In this document: positions 15,210 through 24,331 of the stretch, one piece after another | Layout of the letters: each line of letters starts with the position of its first letter | Position numbering within the stretch: position 1 is the first letter of the stretch | Source of the DNA: Nonomuraea glycinis | GTDB taxonomy: Bacteria > Actinomycetota > Actinomycetes > Streptosporangiales > Streptosporangiaceae | Assembly: GCF_014646515.1 (NCBI RefSeq) | Contig: NZ_BMNK01000022.1 | Location: 1-64,000 of the forward strand | Direction: 5' to 3' | Length of the DNA: 64,000 bases | Translations under genes and position numbers: made by a program | Notes under the pieces: generated by a model | The model's database searches: none | Told to the model about the DNA's origin: nothing | The model's input: the letters and a program-made list of their open reading frames with translations, nothing else

Positions 15210-16119
15210 GCCCGTACCTCTCCTCGGCCCGCCAGAAGTACCAGAAGCCGAAGCCGAGTGCGAACACTGCCCAGAATACGCAAGGCGCCCACACCATCGC
15301 CGGGGGGATGTGCTTGTAGATGAGAATATCCCGCATCCACTCGATGTACGCGGCGGCGGGGTTGAGATACATGGCGGTGGCGACCCACTGCGGAAGCTCC
15401 GCGCTGCCGACCACCTTGTCCTGGATGGAGAAGAAGACACCGGAGGCGTAGAGCCAGGTGCGGGTGATGAACGGGAGCAACTGGTTGAGGTCCCGCATCG
15501 AGGCGCCCATGCGGGCCATGACCAGCCCGGCGCCGATGTTGAACATCGTCTGCAACACGAGCACGACCGGGATCATCAGCCAGTACCAGGTCGGCACCTC
15601 GCCGGTGATCAGCACGATCAGCACCAGCACGCCCATGGAGATGGCGAGCTGCTGCAGCTCCTGGATGGTGTAGGCGAGCGGCAGCGCCGCGCGTGGGAAG
15701 TGCAGGGCGCGGATCAGCGACAGGTTGCCGGAGATGGACTTGGCGCCGGCGGTGAAGCTGCGCTGCGTGTAGGTGAAGACGAAGATGCCGGTGAGCAGGA
15801 AGGCCGGGTAGTTCACGACGCCGTCCCGGCCGCCCAGGACGATGCCGAACATCACGTAGTAGATGGCGGCGTTCAGCAGCGGGGTCAGCACCTGCCAGAG
15901 CTGACCGAGCGCGGAGCTGGAGTATTTCGAGACGTTGCGCGAGGTGGCGTACGTCAGGATGAAGTGTCGCCGCTCTACGAGCTGGCGCAGATAGACATGG
16001 AACCTCGGCCGCGCGATGGCGCGGCGAAGACCGTATCTCTGGGCGAGCTTGGCCAGCGGCTCCTGCGCGCTTCGGCCGCCCGCCTGGGCGTCCGCGACTG
16101 CGGATTCCGGCTGGCTCAT
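15202..16119 (-). CDS. ABC-2 type permease, polysaccharide/teichoic-acid export (Wzm/TagG type)
   Basis: Integral membrane protein of 305 aa with about six transmembrane helices and a cytosolic amphipathic N-terminus (LRQLVERRHFILTYA), the Wzm/TagG layout. The conserved LGQLWQVLTPLLNAAIYY block opens helix 1, and a CX-free membrane core ends in FGFWYFWRAEERYGRG. It is the first gene of a translationally coupled pair with the ATPase downstream (8-bp overlap). ATG at 16119 is chosen as the upstream limit of the frame. Together they form a glycan exporter in the cytoplasmic membrane. Confidence 0.9.
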   Translation of the reverse strand: MSQPESAVADAQAGGRSAQEPLAKLAQRYGLRRAIARPRFHVYLRQLVERRHFILTYATSRNVSKYSSSALGQLWQVLTPLLNAAIYYVMFGIVLGGRDGVVNYPAFLLTGIFVFTYTQRSFTAGAKSISGNLSLIRALHFPRAALPLAYTIQELQQLAISMGVLVLIVLITGEVPTWYWLMIPVVLVLQTMFNIGAGLVMARMGASMRDLNQLLPFITRTWLYASGVFFSIQDKVVGSAELPQWVATAMYLNPAAAYIEWMRDILIYKHIPPAMVWAPCVFWAVFALGFGFWYFWRAEERYGRG

Positions 16120-16591
16120 GGCAAGGACTCTATTGGATCGGGGTGGTTGAGGTGCCTGCCGCAGGGGACTGCGGCGACAGTTGGACGGACGCTGACGATG
16201 CCCGGTTCCAAGGCACCGTCAAGACTCGCTCAACCGTAGCTCAGCGGGCCCGGCCACGGCGGCAACGGCGCGAGCACCGGCTGGTAAGAGGTAATTTTCA
16301 TCGTGCGTTCACGTCCTGGCCTATGCCCGTCTGGCCGATTCATTCGGTTTGAGGCCGTTTGGCGGGTATGGGTGTGACGCTGCAAAGGCGCACGTGTGAC
16401 CGAACTGCAACGCGCCAGAGACTCGCTGGTGGCAAGTAGTAAGGGATAGTCGCGATCGACTGGCAGGGCGTCAGCTGGTTTGACCAGGTCAGCCAAATCC
16501 GGGTGGATCACAAGGAACCTCCCGTCAGGCTGCTCACGATCAACGCAGCTCAGGGCTTACGTCCACTTGGTTAGAGGGAGGATTTTTTACC
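16120..16591. other. Divergent intergenic region, exporter / peptide importer
   Basis: 472 bp without a credible gene between the exporter (minus) and the peptide-importer operon (plus). A 7-bp hairpin GCCGCAG (16158-16164) / CTGCGGC (16169-16175) is present. The plus side ends in a strong GAGGGAGGA ribosome binding site before the ATG at 16592. It must hold both promoters; I cannot place -35/-10 boxes with confidence. Confidence 0.5.
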
Positions 16592-18229
16592 ATGCGTGTT
16601 ACTAGAGGCGCACGGATTGTCGCCGGTACCGCGCTGCTCGCCCTCGCGGTCGCCGCGTGTGGCGGCGGTGCCACCCAGTCTGGCGACTCCGCGGCGGGTG
16701 GCGGCGACACGCCGGTCCGCATGGAGTTGGGCGAGCCGCAGAACCTGCTGGTCCCCTCCAACACCACCGAGTCCGAGGGTGCGGAGGTACTCGCCGCGGT
16801 CTTCGAGCCCCTGGTGAACTACAACGAGAACAAGGAGGCGGTCGAGGCCGCCGCCGAGTCGATCACCAGTGATGACAACGTCACCTGGACGATCAAGCTC
16901 AAGCCGGGTTACACCTGGCACAACGGTGAGCCGCTGATCGCGCAGAACTATGTCGACGCGTGGAACTACGCCGCCAACCAGGACAACGCCCAGGGTGCCG
17001 GCTACTTCTTCGGCCGCGTCGAGGGCTATGCCGACCTCAACCCCGGTGAGGGCAAGGAAGTCACGACCAAGGAGATGTCGGGTCTCAAGGCCGTCGACGA
17101 CACCACCTTCACCGTCAAGCTGGCGGCCCCGTTCTCCCAGTTCAAGGTGATGCTCGGTTACACCGCGTTCTACCCGCTGCCCAAGGCCGCCTTCGGCGAC
17201 GACGGCAAGGTCACCGCGGCGTTCGGCGAGCAGCCCATCGGCCAGGGTCTGTTCAAGCTCGACAAGCCCTACAAGAAGGGCACCGACCAGACGGTCGACA
17301 TGACGGTGTACGACAAGTACCCCGGCACGAAGCCGAAGGGCTGGACCAAGCTCCAGTTCAAGCTCTACAACAGCTCCGAGACGGCCTACAACGACCTCCA
17401 GGCCGACAACGTGGACATCCACGACGCGCTGCCCGCCTCGGCGATCGCCAGCGCGAAGACGGCCCTTGGCGACCGCTACCAGGACCAGCCGGACGCCGGC
17501 GTCGGCTACATCGGCTTCCCCCTGCAGTACAACGACGAGTACAAGGACATCAAGGTCCGCGAGGCCATCTCGATGGCCATCGACAGGAAGACCATCGCCG
17601 AGACGGTCTTCTCCGGCACCCGTGCACCCGCCGACGACTTCATCAACCCGGCCATCGCGGGCTACCGTCAGGGCGCCTGCGCGGCCTGCACCTACGACCC
17701 GGGCAAGGCCAAGGAGCAGTACGCCGCGGCCAAGGGCCCGGCGAAGCTGGAGCTCGGCTACAACGCCGACGGTGGCCACAAGGAGTGGATCGAGGCCGTC
17801 GCCAACAACCTGCGCGCCAACCTCGGTGTGGACGTGACGGTCAAGCCGTTCGAGAAGTTCGCCAACATCCTCGACGACCTGGACGCCAAGAAGTACAAGG
17901 GCATGTTCCGCATGGGCTGGGCGATCGACTACCCGTCGGCGGAGAACTACCTGTCGCCGATCTTCTCCACCGGCGCGATCAAGACCGGCTCCAACTACGC
18001 CGGTTACTCCAACAAGGAGTTCGACGACCTGGTGGCCAAGGGTGACCAGGCCGCGACCGCCGAAGAGGGCCTGAAGCTCTACCAGCAGGCCGACGATGTC
18101 CTGATCAAGGACCTCCCGTACGTTCCGGTGTACTTCTACCGGAACAACTCCGGCTACTCGAACAAGGTTAAGAACGTCAAGATCAACCTGCTCAACCAGG
18201 TTGAATGGGCCGAGGTCGAGAAGGCCTGA
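16592..18229 (+). CDS. Peptide ABC transporter, substrate-binding lipoprotein
   Basis: Extracytoplasmic solute-binding protein (545 aa, SBP_bac_5 / OppA-DppA family), first gene of a complete importer operon. The signal peptide ends in the lipobox LAVAAC with the lipidated Cys at 23, then a Gly/Ser linker. Family landmarks: NLLVPSNTTESEGAEVL, WTIKLKPGYTWHNGEP, YKKGTDQTVDM, the hinge VREAISMAIDRKTIAETVF, and SAENYLSPIF near the C-terminus. Ligand is probably an oligo- or dipeptide, not readable from sequence. A GC hairpin follows the stop and probably lets the binding protein be made in excess over the permease genes. Confidence 0.93.
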   Translation: MRVTRGARIVAGTALLALAVAACGGGATQSGDSAAGGGDTPVRMELGEPQNLLVPSNTTESEGAEVLAAVFEPLVNYNENKEAVEAAAESITSDDNVTWTIKLKPGYTWHNGEPLIAQNYVDAWNYAANQDNAQGAGYFFGRVEGYADLNPGEGKEVTTKEMSGLKAVDDTTFTVKLAAPFSQFKVMLGYTAFYPLPKAAFGDDGKVTAAFGEQPIGQGLFKLDKPYKKGTDQTVDMTVYDKYPGTKPKGWTKLQFKLYNSSETAYNDLQADNVDIHDALPASAIASAKTALGDRYQDQPDAGVGYIGFPLQYNDEYKDIKVREAISMAIDRKTIAETVFSGTRAPADDFINPAIAGYRQGACAACTYDPGKAKEQYAAAKGPAKLELGYNADGGHKEWIEAVANNLRANLGVDVTVKPFEKFANILDDLDAKKYKGMFRMGWAIDYPSAENYLSPIFSTGAIKTGSNYAGYSNKEFDDLVAKGDQAATAEEGLKLYQQADDVLIKDLPYVPVYFYRNNSGYSNKVKNVKINLLNQVEWAEVEKA

Positions 18230-18241
18230 CTTTCGTTTTCG

Positions 18242-18270
18242 GGGGGCGGCTGCGCTGGCGGCTCGCCCCC
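18242..18270 (+). terminator. Attenuating hairpin after the binding-protein gene
   Basis: GGGGGCG (18242-18248) pairs with CGCCCCC (18264-18270). It lies between the binding-protein gene and the first permease gene with no T-run, so it is likely a partial terminator or an mRNA 3'-stabilising stem, common in such operons. Confidence 0.55.
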
Positions 18271-18356
18271 TGAGAGCCCGCTTCGAAGGCAGTCGTCTGG
18301 ACCTGTGCTAACCCTGGATCCCAGGCACTGCCTTCTGGCATGTACGGGAGACTTGT

Positions 18357-19301
18357 ATGGGCCGATACATCATCAGGCGCCTCATTCAGGCGATACCAGT
18401 CCTGCTGGGCGCCACCCTGTTCATCTTCGCGATTGTCTTCGCGCTTCCCGGTGACCCCGTAGAGGCGCTGGCCGGCGAGAAGCGGCTGGACCCGAACATC
18501 GTCGCGATCATTCGCGACCAATACCATCTCAACGACCCGCTGCTGCTGCAGTACTGGTACTACATCAGCGGCGTCTTCCTGCACGGCGACTTCGGGAAGA
18601 CCTTCGCTGGCGTCTCCGTCAGCCAGCTGATGGCAGGCAAGATCCAGGTAACGCTGAACCTGGCGCTGGTTGCGCTGGTCATGGAGGCCGTCATCGGCGT
18701 CGTGCTGGGCCTGTGGGCGGCGCTGCGCCGTGGCAGGGCCACCGACACCGCGATCCTCGCCTCGACGCTGCTGCTGATCTCCGTCCCGACGCTGGTCACC
18801 GGGTTCGTCCTGCAGCTGTGGCTGGGCGTCTGGCTCAAGCAGACCGTGGGCTTCGAGGTCTTTCCGATCGCGGGCGCCACACAGGGGCTGAAATCGTACC
18901 TGCTGCCAGGGTTCGTGCTGGCCGGGACGTCGATCGCGTATCTCACCCGGCTCACCAGAACGAGCCTGGTGGAGACCCTGAGATCGGACTACATCCGCAC
19001 CGCCACGGCCAAGGGCCTGTCCAGACGGAGAGTCGTCGGCAGGCACGGGTTGCGCAACGCGCTGATCCCGATGGTCACCTATCTGGGAGCAGACCTCGGC
19101 GCCCTCATGGGCGGCGCGGTGATCACCGAGACGATCTTCAACCTGCCGGGCATCGGCCTGCAGCTCTATCAGGGCGTTTACCTGCGCGAGCAGCCGATCG
19201 TCGTCGGTATCGTGACCATCCTGGTATTGGTGTACATCGTGGCGAACCTGGTTGTCGACATGTTGTACGCAGTGCTCGACCCGAGGATCCGCTATGAGTG
19301 A
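18357..19301 (+). CDS. Peptide ABC transporter permease (DppB/OppB type)
   Basis: Inner-membrane permease of 314 aa with six predicted helices. It opens with the family-typical MGRYIIRRLIQAIPVLLGATL and carries the EAA loop (ETLRSDYIRTATAKGLSRRRV) that docks on the ATPase. It ends LYAVLDPRIRYE. It forms a heterodimer with the next gene's product. The stop overlaps the start of that gene by 8 bp, so the two are translationally coupled. Confidence 0.93.
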   Translation: MGRYIIRRLIQAIPVLLGATLFIFAIVFALPGDPVEALAGEKRLDPNIVAIIRDQYHLNDPLLLQYWYYISGVFLHGDFGKTFAGVSVSQLMAGKIQVTLNLALVALVMEAVIGVVLGLWAALRRGRATDTAILASTLLLISVPTLVTGFVLQLWLGVWLKQTVGFEVFPIAGATQGLKSYLLPGFVLAGTSIAYLTRLTRTSLVETLRSDYIRTATAKGLSRRRVVGRHGLRNALIPMVTYLGADLGALMGGAVITETIFNLPGIGLQLYQGVYLREQPIVVGIVTILVLVYIVANLVVDMLYAVLDPRIRYE

Positions 19302-20265
19302 CATGCCACAGGCCGGACCTGTGCCCCAGGACACCCAGACGCTGACGACGGACGAGAAGGCCACGGCGAGTCCGCCGCCGGCCGGGGGCCGCAAGAAGGC
19401 GGCCCGCTCGGCGAGCCTGTGGAGCGACGCGTGGTACGACCTGCGCCGCAGGCCGATGTTCATCTTCTCGCTGATCCTCATCGCCATTCTGCTGGTCATG
19501 TCGTTCTGGCCCTCGCTGTTCACCTCCATCAACCCGTTCGACGCGCGCACCTGCGAGCTGTCCACCGCCCGGCAGGGGCCGAGCTCCGGCCACCCGTTCG
19601 GCCGCGACAGCCTCGGCTGTGACGTGTTCGCCAGGACCATCTACGGCGCCAAGAACTCGATCATCATCGGTGTCACCACCACGGTCATCACCGCGCTGGT
19701 GGGCGGGCTGCTCGGCCTCATCGCGGGCGCCAGGGGCGGCCTCACCGACACGATCACCTCCCGGGTCACCGAGGTCTTCTTCGCCATCCCGTCGATCCTG
19801 GGCGCGCTGCTCATCACGGCGACGTTCCGGGACGCGAGCCTGGGCATCTGGCTCGTGGTGATCGCGCTGTCGATCCTGGCCTGGCCGATGACGTTCCGCA
19901 TCATGCGGGCCGCCGTCCTCACGGCCAGAGGCCAGGACTTCGTGCTGGCCGCACGGGCGCTGGGCGCGAGCCAGGCCCGGGTCATGTTCAAGCACCTGCT
20001 GCCGAACGCGGTCGCTCCGGTGATCGTCGTGGCCACCATCAACCTGGGCGGGTTCATCGCGGCCGAGGCCGCGCTGTCCTTCCTGGGGGTCGGCGTCCAG
20101 TCGCCCGACATCTCGTGGGGCCTGATGATCGCCGACGCCCGCAACCGGTTCCTGGAGGCTCCGCTGCCGCTGGTCTTCCCCGCGGTGTTCCTGAGCGTCA
20201 CCGTGCTCGCGTTCATCATGCTGGGCGACGCCGTACGCGACGCGCTCGATCCGAAGCTCAGGTAG
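19294..20265 (+). CDS. Peptide ABC transporter permease (DppC/OppC type)
   Basis: Second permease, 323 aa from the ATG at 19294 (MSDMPQAGPVPQ), which sits inside the end of the preceding gene. A disordered, Pro/Thr-rich N-terminus (about 1-40) precedes the OppC N-terminal helix (RRRPMFIFSLILIAIL), then GRDSLGCDVFARTIYGAKNS and the EAA loop (TARGQDFVLAARALGAS). It ends DALDPKLR. A longer frame reaches 19252, but it would add residues encoded within the dppB-like gene and lacks a ribosome binding site. Confidence 0.92.
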   Translation: MSDMPQAGPVPQDTQTLTTDEKATASPPPAGGRKKAARSASLWSDAWYDLRRRPMFIFSLILIAILLVMSFWPSLFTSINPFDARTCELSTARQGPSSGHPFGRDSLGCDVFARTIYGAKNSIIIGVTTTVITALVGGLLGLIAGARGGLTDTITSRVTEVFFAIPSILGALLITATFRDASLGIWLVVIALSILAWPMTFRIMRAAVLTARGQDFVLAARALGASQARVMFKHLLPNAVAPVIVVATINLGGFIAAEAALSFLGVGVQSPDISWGLMIADARNRFLEAPLPLVFPAVFLSVTVLAFIMLGDAVRDALDPKLR

Positions 20266-20278
20266 GAGGGGGGTTCAA

Positions 20279-21316
20279 GTGAGCAAGACATCGCTGGACG
20301 AGTTGCCCGCCGAGGGAGGGCGAGGCAACGGTCCGCTGCTCGACGTCGACAACCTGCACGTGGAGTTCGCCACCCGCGCGGGCGTCGTACGGGCCGTCAA
20401 CGGGGTGAGTTACTCGCTCAACCCCGGCGAGACGGTCGCCGTGCTCGGCGAGTCCGGCTCGGGCAAGTCCGTGACGGCTCAGGCCATCATGGGCATCCTC
20501 GACGTGCCGCCCGCGCGCATCCCCCAGGGGGAGGTCCGCTTCCACGGCACCGACCTGCTCAAGCTGTCGGAGGAGGCGCGCACCCAGGTGCGTGGCCAGC
20601 GCATCGCGATGATCTTCCAGGACGCGCTTTCCGCGCTCAACCCGGTCTTCACCGTGGGCTGGCAGATCAGCGAGATGTTCCGGGTGCACCGCGGCATGTC
20701 CAAGCGCGACGGCATGAAGAAGGCCGTCGAGCTGATGGACAAGGTGCGCATCCCGGCCGCCAAGCAGCGCGTCAACGACTATCCGCACCAGTTCTCCGGG
20801 GGCATGCGGCAGCGCATCATGATCGCCATGGCGATCGCACTGGACCCCGAGGTGCTGATCGCGGACGAGCCGACCACCGCGCTCGACGTGACGGTCCAGG
20901 CGCAGATCATGGAGCTGCTCGCGGAGCTGCAGCGCGAGAGCAACATGGGCATGATCCTGATCACGCACGACCTCGGCGTCGTCGCCGACGTCGCCGACAA
21001 GATCGCGGTCATGTACGCCGGGCGCATCGTGGAGAACGCCTCCGTGCACGACATCTACAAGGCGCCCGCCCACCCGTACACGAAGGGCCTGCTGGAGTCG
21101 ATCCCCAGGGTCGACCTCAAGGGCCACGAGCTGTACGCCATCAAGGGCCTGCCGCCGAACCTGCTCGACATGCCGACCGGCTGCGCCTTCCATCCCCGGT
21201 GCCCCTACCGGCAGGACGACTGCGTGACCGACGCCCCCCCGCTCTACGAGATCGGCGGCACCCGTAACAGCGCCTGCCACTACTGGAGGGAGGTCCTCGA
21301 TGGCGACCAAGGGTGA
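20279..21316 (+). CDS. Peptide ABC transporter ATP-binding protein (DppD/OppD type)
   Basis: ATPase of 345 aa that starts with GTG 20279 after a strong AGGAGGGGGG site. Walker A GESGSGKS (about residues 58-65), signature FSGGMRQR, Walker [13 protein letters not shown]-loop ITHDLG, and the C-terminal oligopeptide-transporter extension with clustered cysteines ([15 protein letters not shown]). The extension may hold an Fe-S cluster or zinc, as described in related OppD/DppD proteins. Works as a heterodimer with the product of the next gene, whose start overlaps by 17 bp. Confidence 0.95.
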   Translation: MSKTSLDELPAEGGRGNGPLLDVDNLHVEFATRAGVVRAVNGVSYSLNPGETVAVLGESGSGKSVTAQAIMGILDVPPARIPQGEVRFHGTDLLKLSEEARTQVRGQRIAMIFQDALSALNPVFTVGWQISEMFRVHRGMSKRDGMKKAVELMDKVRIPAAKQRVNDYPHQFSGGMRQRIMIAMAIALDPEVLIADEPTTALDVTVQAQIMELLAELQRESNMGMILITHDLGVVADVADKIAVMYAGRIVENASVHDIYKAPAHPYTKGLLESIPRVDLKGHELYAIKGLPPNLLDMPTGCAFHPRCPYRQDDCVTDAPPLYEIGGTRNSACHYWREVLDGDQG

Positions 21317-22316
21317 GCGCATCCTCGAGGTTCGCGATCTGGTCAAGCACTTTCCGCTGACCCAGGGCATCGTGATGAAGAGGCAGATCGGCGCCATCAA
21401 GGCCGTGGACGGGGTCTCCTTCGACCTCGACCGGGGCGAGACGCTGGGCATCGTGGGCGAGTCGGGCTGCGGCAAGTCCACGCTGGCCAAGGTGCTCATG
21501 GCGCTGGAGCGGCCGACCTCCGGCTCGGTGATGATCAACGGCAAGGACATCGCCAAGGCCAGGGGCGCCGAGCTCAAGCGGATGCGCCGCAACATCCAGA
21601 TGGTGATGCAGGATCCGTACACCTCGCTGAACCCGCGGATGACCGTCGGCGACATCATCGGGGAGCCGTACGACATCCACACCGAGGTCGCGCCGAAGGG
21701 CGACCGCGCCCGCAAGGTGCAGGAGCTGCTGGAGGTCGTGGGCCTCAACCCGGACCACATCAACCGCTACCCGCACCAGTTCTCCGGCGGTCAGCGGCAG
21801 CGCATCGGCATCGCCCGTGGGCTGGCGCTCCAGCCGGAGGTCATCGTCTGCGACGAGCCGGTCTCCGCGCTCGACGTGTCGATCCAGGCGCAGGTCATCA
21901 ACCTGCTGGAGCGGCTGCAGAACGAGTTCAACCTGGCGTACATCTTCATCGCCCACGACCTGTCGGTGGTACGCCACATCTCCGACAGGGTCGCGGTGAT
22001 GTATCTCGGCAAGGTCGTCGAGATCGGCAACGATGTCGACATCTACGACAAGCCGGCGCACCCGTACGCCCAGGCCCTGCTGTCGGCGGTGCCGGTCCCG
22101 GACCCCGAGGGCCGGGAGCAGCGCGAGCGGATCATCCTGCAGGGTGACCCGCCCTCGCCGGCCAACCCGCCGTCGGGCTGCCGCTTCCGCACCCGTTGCT
22201 GGAAGGCGCAGGAGATCTGCGCGACGGAGGAGCCGTTGCTGCAGATCAGGCCGGGCACCACGCACGAGAGCGCGTGCCACTTCGCCGAGACGCACGACGT
22301 GGTGCACGTCAACTAG
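21300..22316 (+). CDS. Peptide ABC transporter ATP-binding protein (DppF/OppF type)
   Basis: Last gene of the importer operon, 338 aa. Walker A GESGCGKS, Q-loop MQDPYTSLNPRM, signature FSGGQRQR, Walker B VIVCDEPVSALD, H-loop IAHDLS, and a C-terminal Cys-containing oligopeptide-transporter extension (SGCRFRTRCWKAQEIC). It pairs with the DppD-type subunit. A strong bidirectional terminator follows 9 bp after the stop. Confidence 0.95.
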   Translation: MATKGERILEVRDLVKHFPLTQGIVMKRQIGAIKAVDGVSFDLDRGETLGIVGESGCGKSTLAKVLMALERPTSGSVMINGKDIAKARGAELKRMRRNIQMVMQDPYTSLNPRMTVGDIIGEPYDIHTEVAPKGDRARKVQELLEVVGLNPDHINRYPHQFSGGQRQRIGIARGLALQPEVIVCDEPVSALDVSIQAQVINLLERLQNEFNLAYIFIAHDLSVVRHISDRVAVMYLGKVVEIGNDVDIYDKPAHPYAQALLSAVPVPDPEGREQRERIILQGDPPSPANPPSGCRFRTRCWKAQEICATEEPLLQIRPGTTHESACHFAETHDVVHVN

Positions 22317-22325
22317 TCGAGGCGG

Positions 22326-22362
22326 CCGAGGCCCTCCACAGGATCGCTGTGGAGGGCCTCGG
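22326..22362. terminator. Bidirectional terminator between importer operon and mycosin gene
   Basis: CCGAGGCCCTCCACAG (22326-22341) is perfectly complementary to 22347-22362 (16-bp stem, 5-nt loop). It sits between convergent genes whose stops are 54 bp apart and can end both transcripts. Confidence 0.8.
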
Positions 22363-22369
22363 TGTCTCG

Positions 22370-23635
22370 TCAGGTCAGGTCCCGGCAGCGCCGCCGCTGC
22401 CGCCCGACCACGCGCGCGGACATCCCCGCCGCCAGCAGCACCATGCCCACCACCACCGCCATCCGCGAGGCGGGCGGCTCGGCGGGCGGGCCGTCCCCGA
22501 AGTGGGCTCGTGGCGGGGGCGCCGCCCCGGCCGCGCCGGAGCCGCCGCCGGGCAGCGGGGGCGTCACGGCCAGCCGGCCCGCCTCGCGCAGGGCCAGCAC
22601 CGCGTTCGCCACCCCGTGCCCGTAGGAGCTGTCGTAGCCGCCGGGCGGCCGTTGCCTGGTGCCGCGCTCGATGGCCCGGCGGACCTGGAAGGGCGACAGG
22701 TCCGGATGGGCCGACCTGATCAGCGCGGCGATACCCGCGACCATGGCGGCCGCGGAGCTTGTGCCGTCGCCGACCACGTAGTCGCCGAAGGCGCTCGCGG
22801 TGACGATGCCCGTCCCGGGCGCCACGACCGACAGGTAGTCCCGCCGGTTGGAGAAGCGGGCCGGCCGGAGCCGGCTGTCGACGGCGCCGACGGCGATCAC
22901 CCCCGGGTAGGCGGCGGGGAAGGTCTTCCTGTTGGTCGTGTCGCCGTCGTTGCCGGAGGAGGCCACGAGGACGACACCGCGGGCGATGGCGTACTGCACG
23001 GCCTCCTCCTCGGCGGCCGCGCCCTCCCACGCGCCGCTGCCCCCGCCCAGCGACATACTGATCACGTCCGCGCCGTGGTCGACCGCGTAGCGGATGCCCC
23101 TGGCCAGCGCGTGCCGCCCGCCCGAGCGCAGCAGCTCGCGCCGGGGGTCGGCGCTCTCCAGCGTGACCCTGACCGACAGTACGCGGGCCGCGGGAGCCAC
23201 GCCGATCACGCCGAGGCCCGGGCCATGGCCGCGGCCGGCGATCAGGCTGGCCATGGCCGTGCCGTGGTGCCCCCACATGCCGCCGGTCCGCGCGGCGCCG
23301 GTCAGGTCGGGGCCCTGCACCACGACGCCGCCGAGATCCGGATGGGCGCGGACACCGGTGTCGAGCACGGCCACCAGCACCCCCTCGCCTCTGCTGGTCC
23401 GCCACGCCTCGGGCAGCCGCAGCAGGGAGAGCTGCCACTGCCTGGCCCGCGCCATGGCCCCCACGTCGTCGTCGCGGGTCGTGTCCTGCGCGGGCACGGT
23501 CGCCGCCACGCCACCGGCTGGCAGCGCTGTCACACAGCCCAGCAGCAGCAGGGGCAGCAGCGGCAGCAGGCAGGTCCGCGGCAGACGCCGCCACCACCTC
23601 GTCCAGGTCCGCGGCCGGCGCCACCGCCACCTCAT
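22370..23635 (-). CDS. Mycosin-like S8 subtilase, membrane anchored
   Basis: Exported serine protease of 421 aa. The triad is intact: Asp92 (VLDTGV), His124 (HHGTAMAS), Ser293 (DGTSSAAAM), with oxyanion Asn229 (SSGND). An Arg/Trp-rich N-terminus leads to a signal/anchor (about 21-33). A Pro/Gly linker (about 360-390) precedes a C-terminal transmembrane helix (MAVVVGMVLLAAGMSA) and a basic tail. This order (signal, S8 domain, Pro-rich linker, C-terminal TM) is that of type VII secretion mycosins. No EccB/C/D/E or WXG100 genes lie in the window, so it is either an orphan or serves a locus elsewhere. Its start overlaps the stop of the upstream small gene by 4 bp. Confidence 0.88.
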   Translation of the reverse strand: MRWRWRRPRTWTRWWRRLPRTCLLPLLPLLLLGCVTALPAGGVAATVPAQDTTRDDDVGAMARARQWQLSLLRLPEAWRTSRGEGVLVAVLDTGVRAHPDLGGVVVQGPDLTGAARTGGMWGHHGTAMASLIAGRGHGPGLGVIGVAPAARVLSVRVTLESADPRRELLRSGGRHALARGIRYAVDHGADVISMSLGGGSGAWEGAAAEEEAVQYAIARGVVLVASSGNDGDTTNRKTFPAAYPGVIAVGAVDSRLRPARFSNRRDYLSVVAPGTGIVTASAFGDYVVGDGTSSAAAMVAGIAALIRSAHPDLSPFQVRRAIERGTRQRPPGGYDSSYGHGVANAVLALREAGRLAVTPPLPGGGSGAAGAAPPPRAHFGDGPPAEPPASRMAVVVGMVLLAAGMSARVVGRQRRRCRDLT

Positions 23636-24204
23636 CCGGTCAGACCTCGGTGCAGCTCGAAGGCGAGCTGCCTGGCGATGCCGCGCAGCCGGCTGTCGGC
23701 CCGGTCACCCGGCCGGTACGGCCTGCCGTCGGCGTGCCCGGCGGCCGTGGCCACCAGGTAGCGCTCGTGCGAGCCGATCACGACCCCGGTGACGTACTGG
23801 AGCTCGCCGAAGCGCTCGGCGGGCCCGCCGGGGAAGGCCACCGGCCGCACCGTGGGCGGGCGGGAGACGCCGGACACCGCCGGCTCGCCGAACCCGGTCA
23901 GCACGGCGATGCCGACCGTGGCCACGAACGTGGACGTGCTGTCGGCGTACGTCGCGCGCAGCGCGGTGACGCACGCCGGCCGCGCGGGGAGCGCGCCGGG
24001 GTGGAAGGCCGACCGGCAGGGCGCCTCGGGCGCGACGCCGGTCAGCAGGTAGGTGACCCGGGCCCCGGAGGGGCTGATGCCGGGCACGGCAGCCGGGAAG
24101 ACCCGGGTGACCGGCCACGAGCGCCAGCGGTCGGGGACGGGCGGTCCGGTGGCTGGCCAGACCGCGAACATGATGGAGAGCAGGACAACACAGACATGAT
24201 GCAC
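23632..24204 (-). CDS. Exported or membrane-anchored protein, partner gene of mycosin
   Basis: 190-aa protein of unknown family starting with GTG 24204. The first 20 residues (HHVCVVLLSIMFAVWPATG) form a signal peptide or anchor. The rest is soluble, with several cysteines (APCRSAF, RPACVTAL) that may form a disulfide, and a regular beta pattern (YVTGVVIGSHERYLVATAAGH). The stop overlaps the protease start (ATGA), so the two proteins are coupled and probably work together outside the membrane, for example as an accessory or substrate of the protease. That pairing is the only functional clue. Confidence 0.65.
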   Translation of the reverse strand: MHHVCVVLLSIMFAVWPATGPPVPDRWRSWPVTRVFPAAVPGISPSGARVTYLLTGVAPEAPCRSAFHPGALPARPACVTALRATYADSTSTFVATVGIAVLTGFGEPAVSGVSRPPTVRPVAFPGGPAERFGELQYVTGVVIGSHERYLVATAAGHADGRPYRPGDRADSRLRGIARQLAFELHRGLTG

Positions 24205-24331
24205 GGCGACCTCGAACGGAGGGAGGGGGCGCCCGAACTGCCGTGCATTCTGACACGCGATCGATGATTCATTCCGACGGTTCGGTAAACAGTCCGATAC
24301 GCCGTGTAATTACCGTTCTGTGGCTTTCGTA

